64,000 nt of DNA from S010-25 sp964441285 (GCA_964441285.1 CAYTUK010000002.1:196820-260819), one strand, 5' to 3'; shown: positions 43,181-54,687, numbered from the stretch's first letter. A program made the numbers and translations. The notes: generated by a model not told the origin, from the letters alone.

Positions 43181-44697
43181 AGTTTTACACTCACCGGGTC
43201 TGATGCTGTCAGGCAAAACATCGTATCATTACTGGTGGGAACAGAAGTATAATCTCCCTGACCATTACCTGCAGGGTTAACCACCTCAATATAATTATTT
43301 AGTATCTGCTTGGTATCCAGCACGCCGGTATCAATATTTGCAACTGGCGCTTCACGTATCTGTCCGGCCAGTTTCTGCCCGGAATACATCACCACCGCCG
43401 CATATTTAATGCCTGATACTTGTATACAGTTTCCACAGCCAGTAACTTTTGTCTTACTGGAGCTGGCCGCATAATCAGCAGAGACGGCATAAAAGATATG
43501 ATCTTTCCAGTTATTCCACATCTGCCGCGCCTGCGCAGTTATGTCTTTTAAATCTGCAGTCGCGCCACCAGGAAAAGCCAGCGTTAGATGCTCACACATA
43601 AAAACACCCGATTTTAATTTTTTCTCGAACAAGTTTTTATTTGCCATAGTGCCTGGAATAATGCTATCCGCTACAGCCGTAGTAAACGGGTAATGCCCAA
43701 GATGCGATATCGCATTATCAACATAGTTACTATTATTTCGATAGTCACCACCCTTAAAATTCAGCGGTGCCGGAAAAGGTAAACGCCGAGTGTCATTATT
43801 ATTTGCATACGCTGCCATACATTTTGCCAACGCTTCCGTTAAACGCCGCATTTTATTTGTATCCGTCAGGTTCGTATCATTAAATGCCGCTCGGCGCATA
43901 ATTAAGGGCCATATTTCGTCACGGGTAATCATTAGCATTTGATCATTGACTACATTTTTTTTTCTCATTGAGGCTATCTGGATAAACCGATCGACTCTAT
44001 CAACCAGATTTGACATCTTACTATTGTTGATAACTGTACCCGATGGAAGCGTATAAGCATCCATGTAAGCACTAAAATTATTTTTATCATACCCGCATTC
44101 CGTATTTGGATCTTTAACTCGATGCTGTCCGGCGAGTGCCTGACCAGCAGAAAAAACAATCGCCACCACTCGATCTTTTGCTACACCACCCTGAATCACC
44201 GTGCCATTTCCATCATCCACCTGTAACATACCAAAGCTATCTTCATTTAACATTCCTGCGTTGGGTGAAAATTTGTAAGAACTACTCACTGCATAAAGCA
44301 GACAATCACCATTTCCATCTTTAAGTGGCGGCATATCCAAAGATTTCCAAGGAAACCAACCTAACGTATTCCTAAACCGCATCCCGCAACTACCATCAGA
44401 AATTCCTTCGATAGTATTATTAATTGCTGGACAGGGAAAATAACCGTACATCCCTGGTTGTTTTGATGACACCAGTGAAACTAGATTCGCCCGCGTCATC
44501 GTGAAGGCAAGCAACGCCTGCTTTGCCTGTTTCAAGGCATTTTGGGTAATCTGTTGATGCTGTTGTTTAATCTCTGTAACAGAAAACTCTGATAATAAAT
44601 AGGATACCGAGGCAAGGATAATAATAATTGTCATTATGAGTAAAATGATGCCCTTCTGTTTCTCAGGTAAACCCAGTTTTTCAGATGAGGACATCAT
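43171..44697 (-). CDS. Large pilin-like protein with an internally duplicated globular module
   Basis: The 508-residue protein has a short leader (LPEKQKG) and a hydrophobic helix (IILLIMTIIIILASVSYLL), like PilX or MshP-type proteins, but no canonical Glu5. Two successive modules share the same order of motifs: YFPCPA (86-91), LLYAVSSSY (133-141), AIVFSAGQALAGQ (179-191); then LPFPAP (306-311), IFYAVSADY (401-409), AVVMYSGQKLAGQ (434-446). The first motif also matches the neighbouring pilin. It is probably a minor or tip-associated pilus component. I do not recognise a named family. Confidence 0.7.
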   Translation of the reverse strand: MMSSSEKLGLPEKQKGIILLIMTIIIILASVSYLLSEFSVTEIKQQHQQITQNALKQAKQALLAFTMTRANLVSLVSSKQPGMYGYFPCPAINNTIEGISDGSCGMRFRNTLGWFPWKSLDMPPLKDGNGDCLLYAVSSSYKFSPNAGMLNEDSFGMLQVDDGNGTVIQGGVAKDRVVAIVFSAGQALAGQHRVKDPNTECGYDKNNFSAYMDAYTLPSGTVINNSKMSNLVDRVDRFIQIASMRKKNVVNDQMLMITRDEIWPLIMRRAAFNDTNLTDTNKMRRLTEALAKCMAAYANNNDTRRLPFPAPLNFKGGDYRNNSNYVDNAISHLGHYPFTTAVADSIIPGTMANKNLFEKKLKSGVFMCEHLTLAFPGGATADLKDITAQARQMWNNWKDHIFYAVSADYAASSSKTKVTGCGNCIQVSGIKYAAVVMYSGQKLAGQIREAPVANIDTGVLDTKQILNNYIEVVNPAGNGQGDYTSVPTSNDTMFCLTASDPVSVKLCR

Positions 44698-44721
44698 TTG
44701 CTAATAATTGCAGTAATTTTA

Positions 44722-45132
44722 TTATGGTGCTTTTATTTCGTCAGCTTTAATATTTTGGCGCAACCAACTCTCACCAGGCTTTAACTTCAGGCGTTTACCA
44801 TCAATCGTTAATGTCACCTGATCATGATCATTTATTGATTCAGGGTTAACTTTTACACCATAAATATGATTGCTTTTCAGGGTGTTTTTACCATTAATCC
44901 AGATAACATTTCTACCTCCACTGCGCTTAACATATCCTCTCAAAATAACTCTATTCAATTTCTTTTTATGCAACTGATTTAATTTATCGCGGCGCATAGC
45001 ATCAATATGCCTTCTTTGCTGCACATTAGTAAAAAGTTTTTTTAATTGTTTTATATCATAAGCGGCAAATACCCGTGTTGTAGCCAACAGTAGAATAAGG
45101 GCTAATAAAAAAAGTTGTAAATTACTTTTCAC
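44722..45132 (-). CDS. Small exported pilus assembly protein (MshK/PilP-like position)
   Basis: The 136-residue protein starts at GTG and has a signal peptide (ending ATTRVFA). A charged helical stretch is followed by a small beta domain (NRVILRGYVKRSGGRNVIWI, VTLTIDGKRLKLKPGESWL). Its size, location and beta domain resemble MshK/PilP, the periplasmic partner that links inner-membrane assembly proteins to the secretin. The overlap of 11 bases with the upstream gene shows coupling. The assignment is mainly positional. Confidence 0.6.
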   Translation of the reverse strand: MKSNLQLFLLALILLLATTRVFAAYDIKQLKKLFTNVQQRRHIDAMRRDKLNQLHKKKLNRVILRGYVKRSGGRNVIWINGKNTLKSNHIYGVKVNPESINDHDQVTLTIDGKRLKLKPGESWLRQNIKADEIKAP

Positions 45133-45751
45133 CTTGTTTACCTGTGTTCAGTTTAGTGCTCTTAAAGGTATACCAGCCAAGCTTACAAAAAGCTTTCATA
45201 TTATTTATCGTCAACGATGATGTATGGCGTATTTTCTCTATATTACATTGATCGATGGTAAACAGACCTTTCGCCTTCTCAAGATCATTTAATAATGCAA
45301 ATAGGTCACCCTCATGCCCCATTTTCAAGTTTAGCGTCATGGTGCTTTTAAACACATCTATACCGGGAAAATCCCGTTTTATATTATCCTTGTCCAACTT
45401 AGTCTGACTGGAAATACTGTATTTAACCAATGGCATATCGCGCCGCTTTACTATACTTTGCACTGCTTCAAACCAGCTCAATCTTTCCTCTTTACCAACA
45501 ACTCCTTGCCGCACAAGCCGCATAAAATCCTTCTCAAATTTTTCAATAAGCTGATCACTCTTTACTGAAGAATTTATTTTTGATTGCCATAGCCGCATTG
45601 TGCGGCTTGCAGAAGATTTTTCCTGCTTAACCTTATCAAGATACATATAGGATACAAAAATACTTATTAATACGACAGCAATAACTAATATAAACACGAC
45701 AACTGCTCTGATTAAAGATGGCGGTAGTTTATTGTTAATAAAACTAACCAT
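45122..45751 (-). CDS. PilO/MshJ-like inner-membrane pilus assembly protein
   Basis: The 209-residue protein has one N-terminal membrane segment (AVVVFILVIAVVLISIFVSY), a periplasmic coiled-coil region and a small ferredoxin-like C-terminal region with two Cys (TIDQCNIEKI, KAFCKLGWY). RLSWFEAVQSIVKRRDMPLV is a recognisable feature of this position in MSHA-type loci. It overlaps both neighbours. It would belong to the inner-membrane alignment complex. Confidence 0.62.
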   Translation of the reverse strand: MVSFINNKLPPSLIRAVVVFILVIAVVLISIFVSYMYLDKVKQEKSSASRTMRLWQSKINSSVKSDQLIEKFEKDFMRLVRQGVVGKEERLSWFEAVQSIVKRRDMPLVKYSISSQTKLDKDNIKRDFPGIDVFKSTMTLNLKMGHEGDLFALLNDLEKAKGLFTIDQCNIEKIRHTSSLTINNMKAFCKLGWYTFKSTKLNTGKQGEK

Positions 45752-47330
45752 TAGTTGATGCTCGCATGGTTATTTGTAGCGAAAACATACCGCCCGATTC
45801 GGATGTTTTTTTATGTTTTATGTCCGCACCTGATTCAGTAGAGAATTTACTGCTCGAACGCAGGTCAACTGGAATTGTTTTTGCTTCAACGCTTATGATT
45901 TGCGGATCCTTTCTCAGCGCTGCTATAATTTCATCAATCTGATTGATTGATTTTCGATAATTCGTTTTAGAGACATCAATCCGTCCTTTAATAATCGCCC
46001 GGTTTAATATGGCAGTTTTTTCCGTGAAATTAACCGCTTTATCTTTACTTATCGTGGTAACATGATGTTTACTGTCTGTCTGTACCGGCCACCACTCAAT
46101 TTTATCCAGCTGAAATTCAGGTAATTTTTTATCACTCAGTATCTGACTCAGATGTATCATAAAGTCCAGCGGTGAAGTTTTTCCATTATGTTTTATTCTT
46201 TTCGCCAACTTGACAACAGATTGCATAATGCCTGCATCTTCAAAAAGACCTTCAAATTTTTTAAATTTTACTAAATAAATATTTTTATATTCCTGCGCTT
46301 CTGCTTTTAACCAGGCTATTTCTTCTTTATTTCCAAGCGCAGTGGAAATATTTGACTCTGTTAGCAGAAAACCAAGCACAAGAATGATAACGCTGGCCAC
46401 ATACAGTATCGTCGATGCAATTGAATAAAAATAACGATTAAATTTTAGCAATTCTCCGTAATGGCTGAAACTGTAACCCTGATTACAACAAAGCCATGAA
46501 AATATACTGTCAGAAAAATTCCCTTTAACATTGTTTAGTTTTAGCTGGCCTATTATGTTCCGAGTAGAGTGTATAAAAACACGCTGCCTTTCATCCGAAA
46601 TAAAGGCCTTCTGTAGCGAAGTTATTTGCTGATCATTACCAATTATATGCAGATTAACCACGTCATTATTAGACAACAAACCCTGGTTACGTAAAAACAA
46701 TAAGGTTTTTTCTACTTCTGGTGCAGCATACTCACCAATTCGTCGAGTATCGTTGATGTCCTGATTAATAATAGACTGTCGACTGGAAAGTAATTTCCCA
46801 TCACAAAACAACGACTGCCTGACATTACTATTTACCTGCTGACTAACCAACAGGGTCATGCCTTTTTGTGCACTTATTTTACTTAACAACAAACGGCTCA
46901 CTAACGGCAATGTCCAGATACCTGAAAGTGGCACTGCATTCTTCTCAATAATATCTAGCCAGGGCTGAATTAACCTTGGATTTGTCATTGCACCAATCAG
47001 CACCTTATCATCTCTGCGTCCGGTTTTTATGCGGCCGATAACTTCATCATAACAATACTGCTGACCTGAACGGTAATAACGATCAATAAGTCGACTAATC
47101 ACTGCCTTTCTATCTTTACTCCCAACATGTGGAACGGTTTCTATACGAAAATCCTCTTCGATAACATCAATCAGGAATTTTGCCGGGATATTTATTGACT
47201 CTCGCAAGTAGTCACGAAAACTGTCAAACCCTGCTTCTGTCGGTAAAAAAGATACTTCCCCCAACAAGACACGCTGTTTCCAGTAAAACACTTTTAATCG
47301 ATAGCCAGTAAAATAGAATAATCTTTTCAA
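45744..47330 (-). CDS. Large inner-membrane assembly protein, PilM/PilN-like fusion (MshI position)
   Basis: The 528-residue frame opens with TTG, three bases upstream of which the mshG gene ends. Residues 1-290 look like a degenerate actin-fold/GspL cytoplasmic part. A membrane helix at about 310-332 (YFYSIASTILYVASVIILVL) and a periplasmic PilN-like part with a coiled coil and a long C-terminal extension follow. In typical operons MshI or separate PilM and PilN fill this slot, so this appears to be one combined protein. Weak sequence signatures make this a structural guess from layout and position. Confidence 0.6.
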   Translation of the reverse strand: MKRLFYFTGYRLKVFYWKQRVLLGEVSFLPTEAGFDSFRDYLRESINIPAKFLIDVIEEDFRIETVPHVGSKDRKAVISRLIDRYYRSGQQYCYDEVIGRIKTGRRDDKVLIGAMTNPRLIQPWLDIIEKNAVPLSGIWTLPLVSRLLLSKISAQKGMTLLVSQQVNSNVRQSLFCDGKLLSSRQSIINQDINDTRRIGEYAAPEVEKTLLFLRNQGLLSNNDVVNLHIIGNDQQITSLQKAFISDERQRVFIHSTRNIIGQLKLNNVKGNFSDSIFSWLCCNQGYSFSHYGELLKFNRYFYSIASTILYVASVIILVLGFLLTESNISTALGNKEEIAWLKAEAQEYKNIYLVKFKKFEGLFEDAGIMQSVVKLAKRIKHNGKTSPLDFMIHLSQILSDKKLPEFQLDKIEWWPVQTDSKHHVTTISKDKAVNFTEKTAILNRAIIKGRIDVSKTNYRKSINQIDEIIAALRKDPQIISVEAKTIPVDLRSSSKFSTESGADIKHKKTSESGGMFSLQITMRASTNG

Positions 47331-47332
47331 AA

Positions 47333-48541
47333 TTAAAAACCCACTTTTGAAACAGCATCATAAACTGGGCCCAGCACTGCCGTCATAATCCACATCATGA
47401 TTAAACCCAGTAAAACCGTTAGCGCCGGCATTAATGTAGGTTCAATTTTATCGATGGCCTCTTTAACCTCACGATTATAAAAATAGCTAACGTTTAATAA
47501 TGCAGCATCCATTGCACCAGTATCTTCACCCACTTTCAACATACGTACAATCATTGATGGAAACACCCCTAATTTTTCAAAACTTTTGCTAATAATCATA
47601 CCTTCCGAAATACTAATTCTTGCCTTATGGATTGAATTCTCCAGAACCAGATTATTCATCATGTTTTCTGATATTTTCAGCGCATCCAGTACCGTGATAC
47701 CAGAGCTGTACATCATTGCAAAGTAATTTGCGAAACGCGCTAATTTTATTTTTAGCAACAAGGGTCCGAATAACCACAGCTTAAGTTTTATCCCGTCAAA
47801 GAAATAGCGTATTTTTTTATTTTTTATAATTGCAATCCGTAATCCAAAAAAGATAATTACCGGGAGACCAAAAATTAAATACCAGTAATTAACAAAAGCC
47901 TTCGAAACATTAATTAATAACCGAGTATGCCAGGGTATATGACCACCGATATTTTTTATAAATGGAACCAGCTGCGGCATTAAATACATCATCAGAAAAG
48001 TGACCACCATAAATACAAACACCGAAACAATTGCCGGATAGATCATGATCTTTTTTGTCTGCGATATTAGCTCGTCCTGCCAGCGAATAGTGTCTGCCAG
48101 ATCTTTAAGTACCTCGGCAAGCCGTCCGGTTTCCTCACCGACCTTAATTAGAGTGACATATACATTATCAAAAATAGCAGGATGCTCTGCTAATGCCAGC
48201 GAAAAAGTTTTACCGCCTTCAATGTCATCGATAACCGCCTGCAATGTATCTGTAAAATGACTGTAATCAATACTGTCTCGAATGTCTTTCAAACTATCAA
48301 TTAATGGTACGCCTGATTTAATTAGCTGCTCAACATGAAAGGTAAAGTTAATTAATTCTCGCCGGTTAATTCGCTTACCTTTCAAAAGATAACCGGAGAC
48401 ACGGCTTTGCTCCCTGTAACTTAATAAATCAAAACCCATACTACTTAGACGTCTCTCCAGTTCCATTGGATTACTCGCGACCATCGTATCAGCACGAATT
48501 TTCCCTTTTGCATCTATGATTTTAAATTTATAGTCTGGCAT
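47333..48541 (-). CDS. mshG: Type IV pilus/T2SS inner-membrane platform protein MshG (GspF/PilC family)
   Basis: A 402-residue GspF-family protein with two homologous T2SSF domains, each followed by membrane helices. Signatures are LIKVGEETGRLAEVLKDLAD in the first and MLKVGEDTGAMDAALLNVSY in the second. The C-terminal helix ALTVLLGLIMMWIMTAVLG and the ending PVYDAVSKVGF are typical of MshG. It is the membrane platform on which the assembly ATPase works, and it lies directly after mshE. Confidence 0.87.
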   Translation of the reverse strand: MPDYKFKIIDAKGKIRADTMVASNPMELERRLSSMGFDLLSYREQSRVSGYLLKGKRINRRELINFTFHVEQLIKSGVPLIDSLKDIRDSIDYSHFTDTLQAVIDDIEGGKTFSLALAEHPAIFDNVYVTLIKVGEETGRLAEVLKDLADTIRWQDELISQTKKIMIYPAIVSVFVFMVVTFLMMYLMPQLVPFIKNIGGHIPWHTRLLINVSKAFVNYWYLIFGLPVIIFFGLRIAIIKNKKIRYFFDGIKLKLWLFGPLLLKIKLARFANYFAMMYSSGITVLDALKISENMMNNLVLENSIHKARISISEGMIISKSFEKLGVFPSMIVRMLKVGEDTGAMDAALLNVSYFYNREVKEAIDKIEPTLMPALTVLLGLIMMWIMTAVLGPVYDAVSKVGF

Positions 48542-48548
48542 CGTTACA

Positions 48549-50261
48549 CTACATCCGCTGGGTTAGATCAATCACCCGGGAAATTTCACCAAGTGATGTT
48601 TTTCCTTCCAGCACACAGCGTATTGCATCATCCGCCAGTGTCCTGTAACCCGTTGCTTTAGCAACGGCTTTTAACTCACCCAGCGTCCCACGTCGAGCCA
48701 GCAGGTCATCCAGTTCGCTACTTATTCTCAATGCCTCGATAATTGCAACGCGCCCCCTGTAACCTGTGTTGTCACATTTGGAGCAACCGACTGCTTCATA
48801 GATTTTAATGGGGTTATTAATATATTCGATACCCAGTAATTTTGCTTCTATCTCATTGGCATCTTTTTCTCTCTTACATACAGAACACAAAATTCGAACT
48901 AACCGCTGACTAATTACACCGATAATATTTCCTGTCATAATATCGGGTAGAACGCCAATATCAAGCAAACGTGGAAATGTCCCTATTGCTGAATTCGTGT
49001 GCAATGTCGATAACACCTGATGACCAGTCATCGCTGCACGAAAAGCCATTTCTGCGGTATCCTCATCCCGAATTTCACCCACCAGAATGATATCCGGATC
49101 CTGACGCATTATTGATCGAATACCATTCGCGAAATCCATGCGAGCAACCTCATTGACTGAGGTTTGCCTAATCATATCCATCGGATATTCCACCGGATCT
49201 TCCAGTGTCATAATGTTGACCTGTTCAGATTTCACATAATTTAACAATGAGTACAGTGTTGTGGTTTTACCGCTGCCCGTTGGTCCAGTAACCAGAATAA
49301 TACCTTCTGGGCGTGCCATCATTAATTTTAGCGCAGCCAGTGTGTCTGTATGAATACCCAGTTGATCCATCGGCACAATGCCTTTGGCACGATCCAGCAC
49401 CCGAAGAACGATATTTTCACCGTGCGTAGTCGGCTGGGCTGAAACTCGAAAATCCACACGATGGCCATGTACCTGCAAACCTAAGCGGCCATCCTGTGGA
49501 ATACGCGATTCAGCAATGTTCATGCCACACATAACCTTAAGTCGCACAACAATGGCAGACCAGTAATCTTTATGTAAGCTACGAATCTGCCTTAGCACAC
49601 CATCAATCCGATAACGTAGGCGCAAAAAGCCTTCTTCCGGCTCAAAATGAATATCTGATGCTTCACGTTTTACCGCATCGGCAAGTATCGCATCAACCAG
49701 TCTAACCAGTGGTTGACTGTATTCATCTTCAGTTGCATCAAGACTATGATAGTCAACCTCACCCGTTTCAATCTCATGCAAAATACCATCAACAGATAGC
49801 TCATAGCCATAAAACTGATCTATCGCCTTTTTGATTTCACCTTCACCCGCCACCATTGGTATCAATTCTATGGTACGTCCCACCAGGGCGTGTATCCGAT
49901 CAAGAACTAACAGATCGGATGCATTTTTCATCGCAATTTTTAGTTGTAATGCCGCTTCATCAAAACTCACAGGGACAATGGTATAACGCTCAGCCGTATC
50001 TTTTAGAATCAAATTTAAGGCAGCGCTATCAGGAACAACCGTCATCAGATCAACACTGGAAAAACCCAGCACCAGGCTCAGCACATCGCGCATAACTGAT
50101 TCTGAAACAAAACCCAGTGCAATCAGTATTTCACCAAGCAGCTTTTTATTCTTCTTCTGCTCGGTCAGTGCAATATCCAGTTGGTCGGCCGTAATCAATC
50201 CTTTTCCAATTAATTCCTGCCCGATTTTTAGTCGTCCTTTTTTCTTCAATTCCAGATCCAT
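48549..50261 (-). CDS. mshE: Pilus assembly ATPase MshE (GspE/PilB family)
   Basis: A 570-residue type II/IV secretion ATPase. The N-terminal part is an MshEN-type domain (KIGQELIGKGLITADQL, then LLGEILIALGFVSESVM), the fold that binds cyclic di-GMP in Vibrio MshE. The usual Arg of the first repeat is a Lys here, so binding is uncertain. The catalytic part has Walker A GPTGSGKTT, the Asp box EDPVEYPMD, Walker B ILVGEIRDEDTAE, the His box STLHTNSAI, and a zinc-type tetra-Cys (CSVC and CSKC). It powers pilus extension. Confidence 0.92.
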   Translation of the reverse strand: MDLELKKKGRLKIGQELIGKGLITADQLDIALTEQKKNKKLLGEILIALGFVSESVMRDVLSLVLGFSSVDLMTVVPDSAALNLILKDTAERYTIVPVSFDEAALQLKIAMKNASDLLVLDRIHALVGRTIELIPMVAGEGEIKKAIDQFYGYELSVDGILHEIETGEVDYHSLDATEDEYSQPLVRLVDAILADAVKREASDIHFEPEEGFLRLRYRIDGVLRQIRSLHKDYWSAIVVRLKVMCGMNIAESRIPQDGRLGLQVHGHRVDFRVSAQPTTHGENIVLRVLDRAKGIVPMDQLGIHTDTLAALKLMMARPEGIILVTGPTGSGKTTTLYSLLNYVKSEQVNIMTLEDPVEYPMDMIRQTSVNEVARMDFANGIRSIMRQDPDIILVGEIRDEDTAEMAFRAAMTGHQVLSTLHTNSAIGTFPRLLDIGVLPDIMTGNIIGVISQRLVRILCSVCKREKDANEIEAKLLGIEYINNPIKIYEAVGCSKCDNTGYRGRVAIIEALRISSELDDLLARRGTLGELKAVAKATGYRTLADDAIRCVLEGKTSLGEISRVIDLTQRM

Positions 50262-50263
50262 CG

Positions 50264-51499
<1,236 letters not shown>

Positions 51500-51524
51500 G
51501 ACTTTATCTCTTTTTACACCAGAC

Positions 51525-53228
51525 CTAGCGTGTCAAACTCTGGTTAATGTTACCGTGTCTGAGTTTTTTATCTTTTCCATTCAGATTCATATTCAGGTAT
51601 TTTTTATACTGACTCAAATCCCCATTAAGACTAGCATCATGGATTACAACTGGCCGAATGAATATAACCAGTTCGGTTTTTACATATGACTGGCTCTTAT
51701 ATGAAAATAAATTCCCCAAAAAAGGTATGCTTGACAGTATTGGCACGCCTTCATTAGTTTTATCTAATTGGTTTTGCATTAAGCCGCCAATAACTGCTGT
51801 ATCTTTATTTTTAATTTTTAGCATAGTTTCTATTTCACGTACTTGAATAACCGGAATTTTACTGACCACATTTAACGCGGCTAACTGAGGGTTTGGATCA
51901 TTTACGAAACGAATAATTCTTGAAATAGTTGGGCGCACATTTAGCGTTACCTCATCCTCACTATCAATAAAAGGTGTCACTGACATAATAAAACCAACCG
52001 GAACAGTATTTATACTGGTATTAACCGCTGTAGTTGAATTTTGATTAACTGAACCGGAGTTAATTGTCACATTGGTCGTAAAATAAACTTCATTATCGAC
52101 AACCTTTAATATCGCTGTCTGATTATTCAACGCCATAACTTTCGGACTGGATAATACTTTCACATCACCAAAAGTTTCCAGCGCTTTTAACGTAATGGCC
52201 AATGGGTTACCATTCACAGTCCCGGTACCTGCCAACTGAAAAAATGCAGCCGAACCAAAATTAGCACCAAGTACTTTCTGCACACCCCCTCTTTCTAATA
52301 TCGGCTTATTATTAATAGTGGTAGTTTTACCAAGAACCGACCAGTCAACACCCGCCTGATATTGATCACTTAACTTTACTTCCGCTACAGTTACTTCTAT
52401 CAGCACCTGTCGCTGCGCACTGCTTACAACCTTATGAATAAATGCCCGAATTAATTTATGTTGTTTTAGTGTTGCCCTCACAGCGATAATGCCGGTTTCT
52501 CGATTGACAATAATATTATTATTGGCGGTTTTTTCATTATTTGAAGCACCATTATTCTCTTTGGCGTTATCGTCCAGGATACCTGCAATGTTTTTAGCCA
52601 ACGTGTCCCAAAACTGATTTTTTGCTTCATTTATTACTTCAGTGCTCGCCTTATTGCCACTTGATCTACCGCCGCTTCCACTACTACTTCCTGCCTGTTT
52701 TATACCACCACCCGCCGTACCAATTTCTGTAGAGATGCTAACTTTTCCCTTACTGGAACGCTCGATATTTAAGTAATTAACTTCATAGGTACGCAATACT
52801 GGGGTATCTTTTTTTATAATTAAAGCACCCGCTTTGAATGAATAGACAATATCGGTCTGCTCTGCAATTCGATCAAGTATCTTTGGTAAGGTTTGATCAA
52901 TTGCATTCATCGTGATTTTGCCCTTAACATCATTATCTATATTCAGATTTATATGTGCGTTTCTCGCCATAGAAAATAACACTTCTCGTACCGGAACTTG
53001 ATTAACCACAACGCTGTAAGTTTCCTGAGGTGGTCGGTTTTGCGGGCGTTTTAAGCGTGGCGCACTGGTGACGAGGGCAGGAATTTCTGCGTTTTTATTT
53101 TCATCAGCACGAAGATGTCCTGCTGATCGGGTAGGCGGATTTGTTGCACCACAGGCAGTGAGTAAAATAAACCCACTTGCCATCAGTAGTCTGCTGCAGA
53201 ATAGTCCATGTGTTATTATTGTTTTCAT
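51525..53228 (-). CDS. mshL: MSHA-type pilus secretin MshL
   Basis: A 567-residue secretin with a lipoprotein signal (FILLTACGAT, C26). An N-terminal STN/N0-like domain (FSMARNAHINLNIDNDVKGK) and an MshL-specific Gly/Ser-rich segment (GGGIKQAGSSSGSGGRSSGN) are followed by the secretin core. The core has RQVLIEVTVAEVKLSDQYQA, VLSSPKVMALNNQTAILKV, PVGFIMSVTPFI and AVIGGLMQN. It forms the outer-membrane ring through which the pilus passes. The gene follows mshM by 67 bases. Confidence 0.92.
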   Translation of the reverse strand: MKTIITHGLFCSRLLMASGFILLTACGATNPPTRSAGHLRADENKNAEIPALVTSAPRLKRPQNRPPQETYSVVVNQVPVREVLFSMARNAHINLNIDNDVKGKITMNAIDQTLPKILDRIAEQTDIVYSFKAGALIIKKDTPVLRTYEVNYLNIERSSKGKVSISTEIGTAGGGIKQAGSSSGSGGRSSGNKASTEVINEAKNQFWDTLAKNIAGILDDNAKENNGASNNEKTANNNIIVNRETGIIAVRATLKQHKLIRAFIHKVVSSAQRQVLIEVTVAEVKLSDQYQAGVDWSVLGKTTTINNKPILERGGVQKVLGANFGSAAFFQLAGTGTVNGNPLAITLKALETFGDVKVLSSPKVMALNNQTAILKVVDNEVYFTTNVTINSGSVNQNSTTAVNTSINTVPVGFIMSVTPFIDSEDEVTLNVRPTISRIIRFVNDPNPQLAALNVVSKIPVIQVREIETMLKIKNKDTAVIGGLMQNQLDKTNEGVPILSSIPFLGNLFSYKSQSYVKTELVIFIRPVVIHDASLNGDLSQYKKYLNMNLNGKDKKLRHGNINQSLTR

Positions 53229-53295
53229 TATTTATCCAGAATATTTATATTCTCTGGTTATCAGCCACTTTTAAACCCGCTATTATGATATTTTT

Positions 53296-54675
53296 TTACA
53301 AGTCTTTTTTGATCGCACTTATCCGTCTTGGATAAGGTGAACTGACCAACATTGATACAGGCATTTGTTTTAAGGCACTAATCGCACTCTTCTGAGAATT
53401 AAATTCATCGTATAGAACGCTATACCAAGAACGCCCATTAACTCTTGTTTCATAGATGTAAACCTTTGAAAAATCAAGCGTTAATGGCATCTTGCGTAAA
53501 AAAGTTTCAAGTGCAGACTGATCACTAGTACGTGCCATAAATAGTTGAATACTAAAATGATTATCCCTTGCTCGTGACAACCAGACCCGCGTTGCCTGCT
53601 GCCGCTGCACCACATATTTATCTCTATTTTTCATCGCAAGCCTGGCACTGGATTGCAGTCGGTGAGTAGAAAAAATTTCTTTTACTCGCATTTTATGCTG
53701 CTGCTTTTGTTGCAGTGGCGGTTGAATATTTTCTGCTTTAACTTTTGTAGCGATTAAAGACCCTGGCGACTGGGCCTGACCAATGATGAAACCCAGAAAT
53801 AACACTATGATGATAATAGCAATAGCCGATATTATCCATAAAACCTTTTTTTTTGAATTTTTAGCAGTAAATTCGCTATCCACAGCGGCCGACTTAATGT
53901 GCTTAGCCGTAACACTATGACTGCCTTCTGCATAAGCCGCCAACAACGCCTTATCCGCCAAAATATTAATGCGGCGAATCAATCCTGTAGAATATTTTTT
54001 TACCGTTGCGGCGGTTTTTTTTGTAAATATATCCGGGCCGCGATAACCCACCGAGCGTAAACGAAAATTAAGGTACTGCAAGGTGTCTTCTGGTTGAAAA
54101 GGTGCTAGGTAAAAGCTGTGAGTAATGCGTTCCTTGAGCTGCCGTATCGATGCCTGAGCCAGCTTTTCATCCAGCTCCGGTTGCCCAAACAAAACCATTT
54201 GTAATAATTTATTCTGATCTGTTTCAAGGTTACTTAATAAACGAATTTCTTCCAGTGTTTCAACTGGCATACTCTGCGCTTCTTCAACAAACAGTACAAC
54301 CTGTTGATTCTCAGCATGCTTTCTTAACAGATGTGCCTGAATTTTCTGCATTACATCCACTTTGCTCACATCATGACTGACATCAAGCTGTAGCTCATGT
54401 GCAATAATATGCAAGATGTTGTCAGGTGAAAAACTGGGATTGGCGATATACACCACATCAATCGCACTATCGCGCAACTGCAATTCAAGCATACGACAAA
54501 GCATGGTTTTACCACTACCGACTTCGCCCACCACTTTGATAATGCCGGCACCACTTTCAATGGCGTAACAAAGCGCTTCCAGTACGGCTCCACGTTGCTT
54601 ACCTTCAAAGAAAAGGCTGGTATCAGGGGTAATTTTAAATGGTGGGCGATCCAGCCCGAAATGTTGCTGGTACAT
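53296..54675 (-). CDS. mshM: MshM-like AAA ATPase with C-terminal SPOR-like domain
   Basis: The 459-residue protein begins MYQQHFGLDRPPFKITPD, the standard opening of ExeA/MshM ATPases. Walker A GEVGSGKT (50-57), VVLFVEEAQSM (Walker B) and LRLLSNLE-type sensor regions (EIRLLSNLETDQNKLLQMVL) follow. A membrane helix lies at about 280 (WIISAIAIIIIVLFLGFIIG), then a periplasmic part with a SPOR-like domain (WLSRARDNHFSIQLFMARTS to SAISALKQMP). The last would bind peptidoglycan and help seat the secretin. GGGGAG lies upstream of the ATG, right beside a palindromic element. Confidence 0.88.
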   Translation of the reverse strand: MYQQHFGLDRPPFKITPDTSLFFEGKQRGAVLEALCYAIESGAGIIKVVGEVGSGKTMLCRMLELQLRDSAIDVVYIANPSFSPDNILHIIAHELQLDVSHDVSKVDVMQKIQAHLLRKHAENQQVVLFVEEAQSMPVETLEEIRLLSNLETDQNKLLQMVLFGQPELDEKLAQASIRQLKERITHSFYLAPFQPEDTLQYLNFRLRSVGYRGPDIFTKKTAATVKKYSTGLIRRINILADKALLAAYAEGSHSVTAKHIKSAAVDSEFTAKNSKKKVLWIISAIAIIIIVLFLGFIIGQAQSPGSLIATKVKAENIQPPLQQKQQHKMRVKEIFSTHRLQSSARLAMKNRDKYVVQRQQATRVWLSRARDNHFSIQLFMARTSDQSALETFLRKMPLTLDFSKVYIYETRVNGRSWYSVLYDEFNSQKSAISALKQMPVSMLVSSPYPRRISAIKKDL

Positions 54676-54687
54676 TACTGGCTCCCC

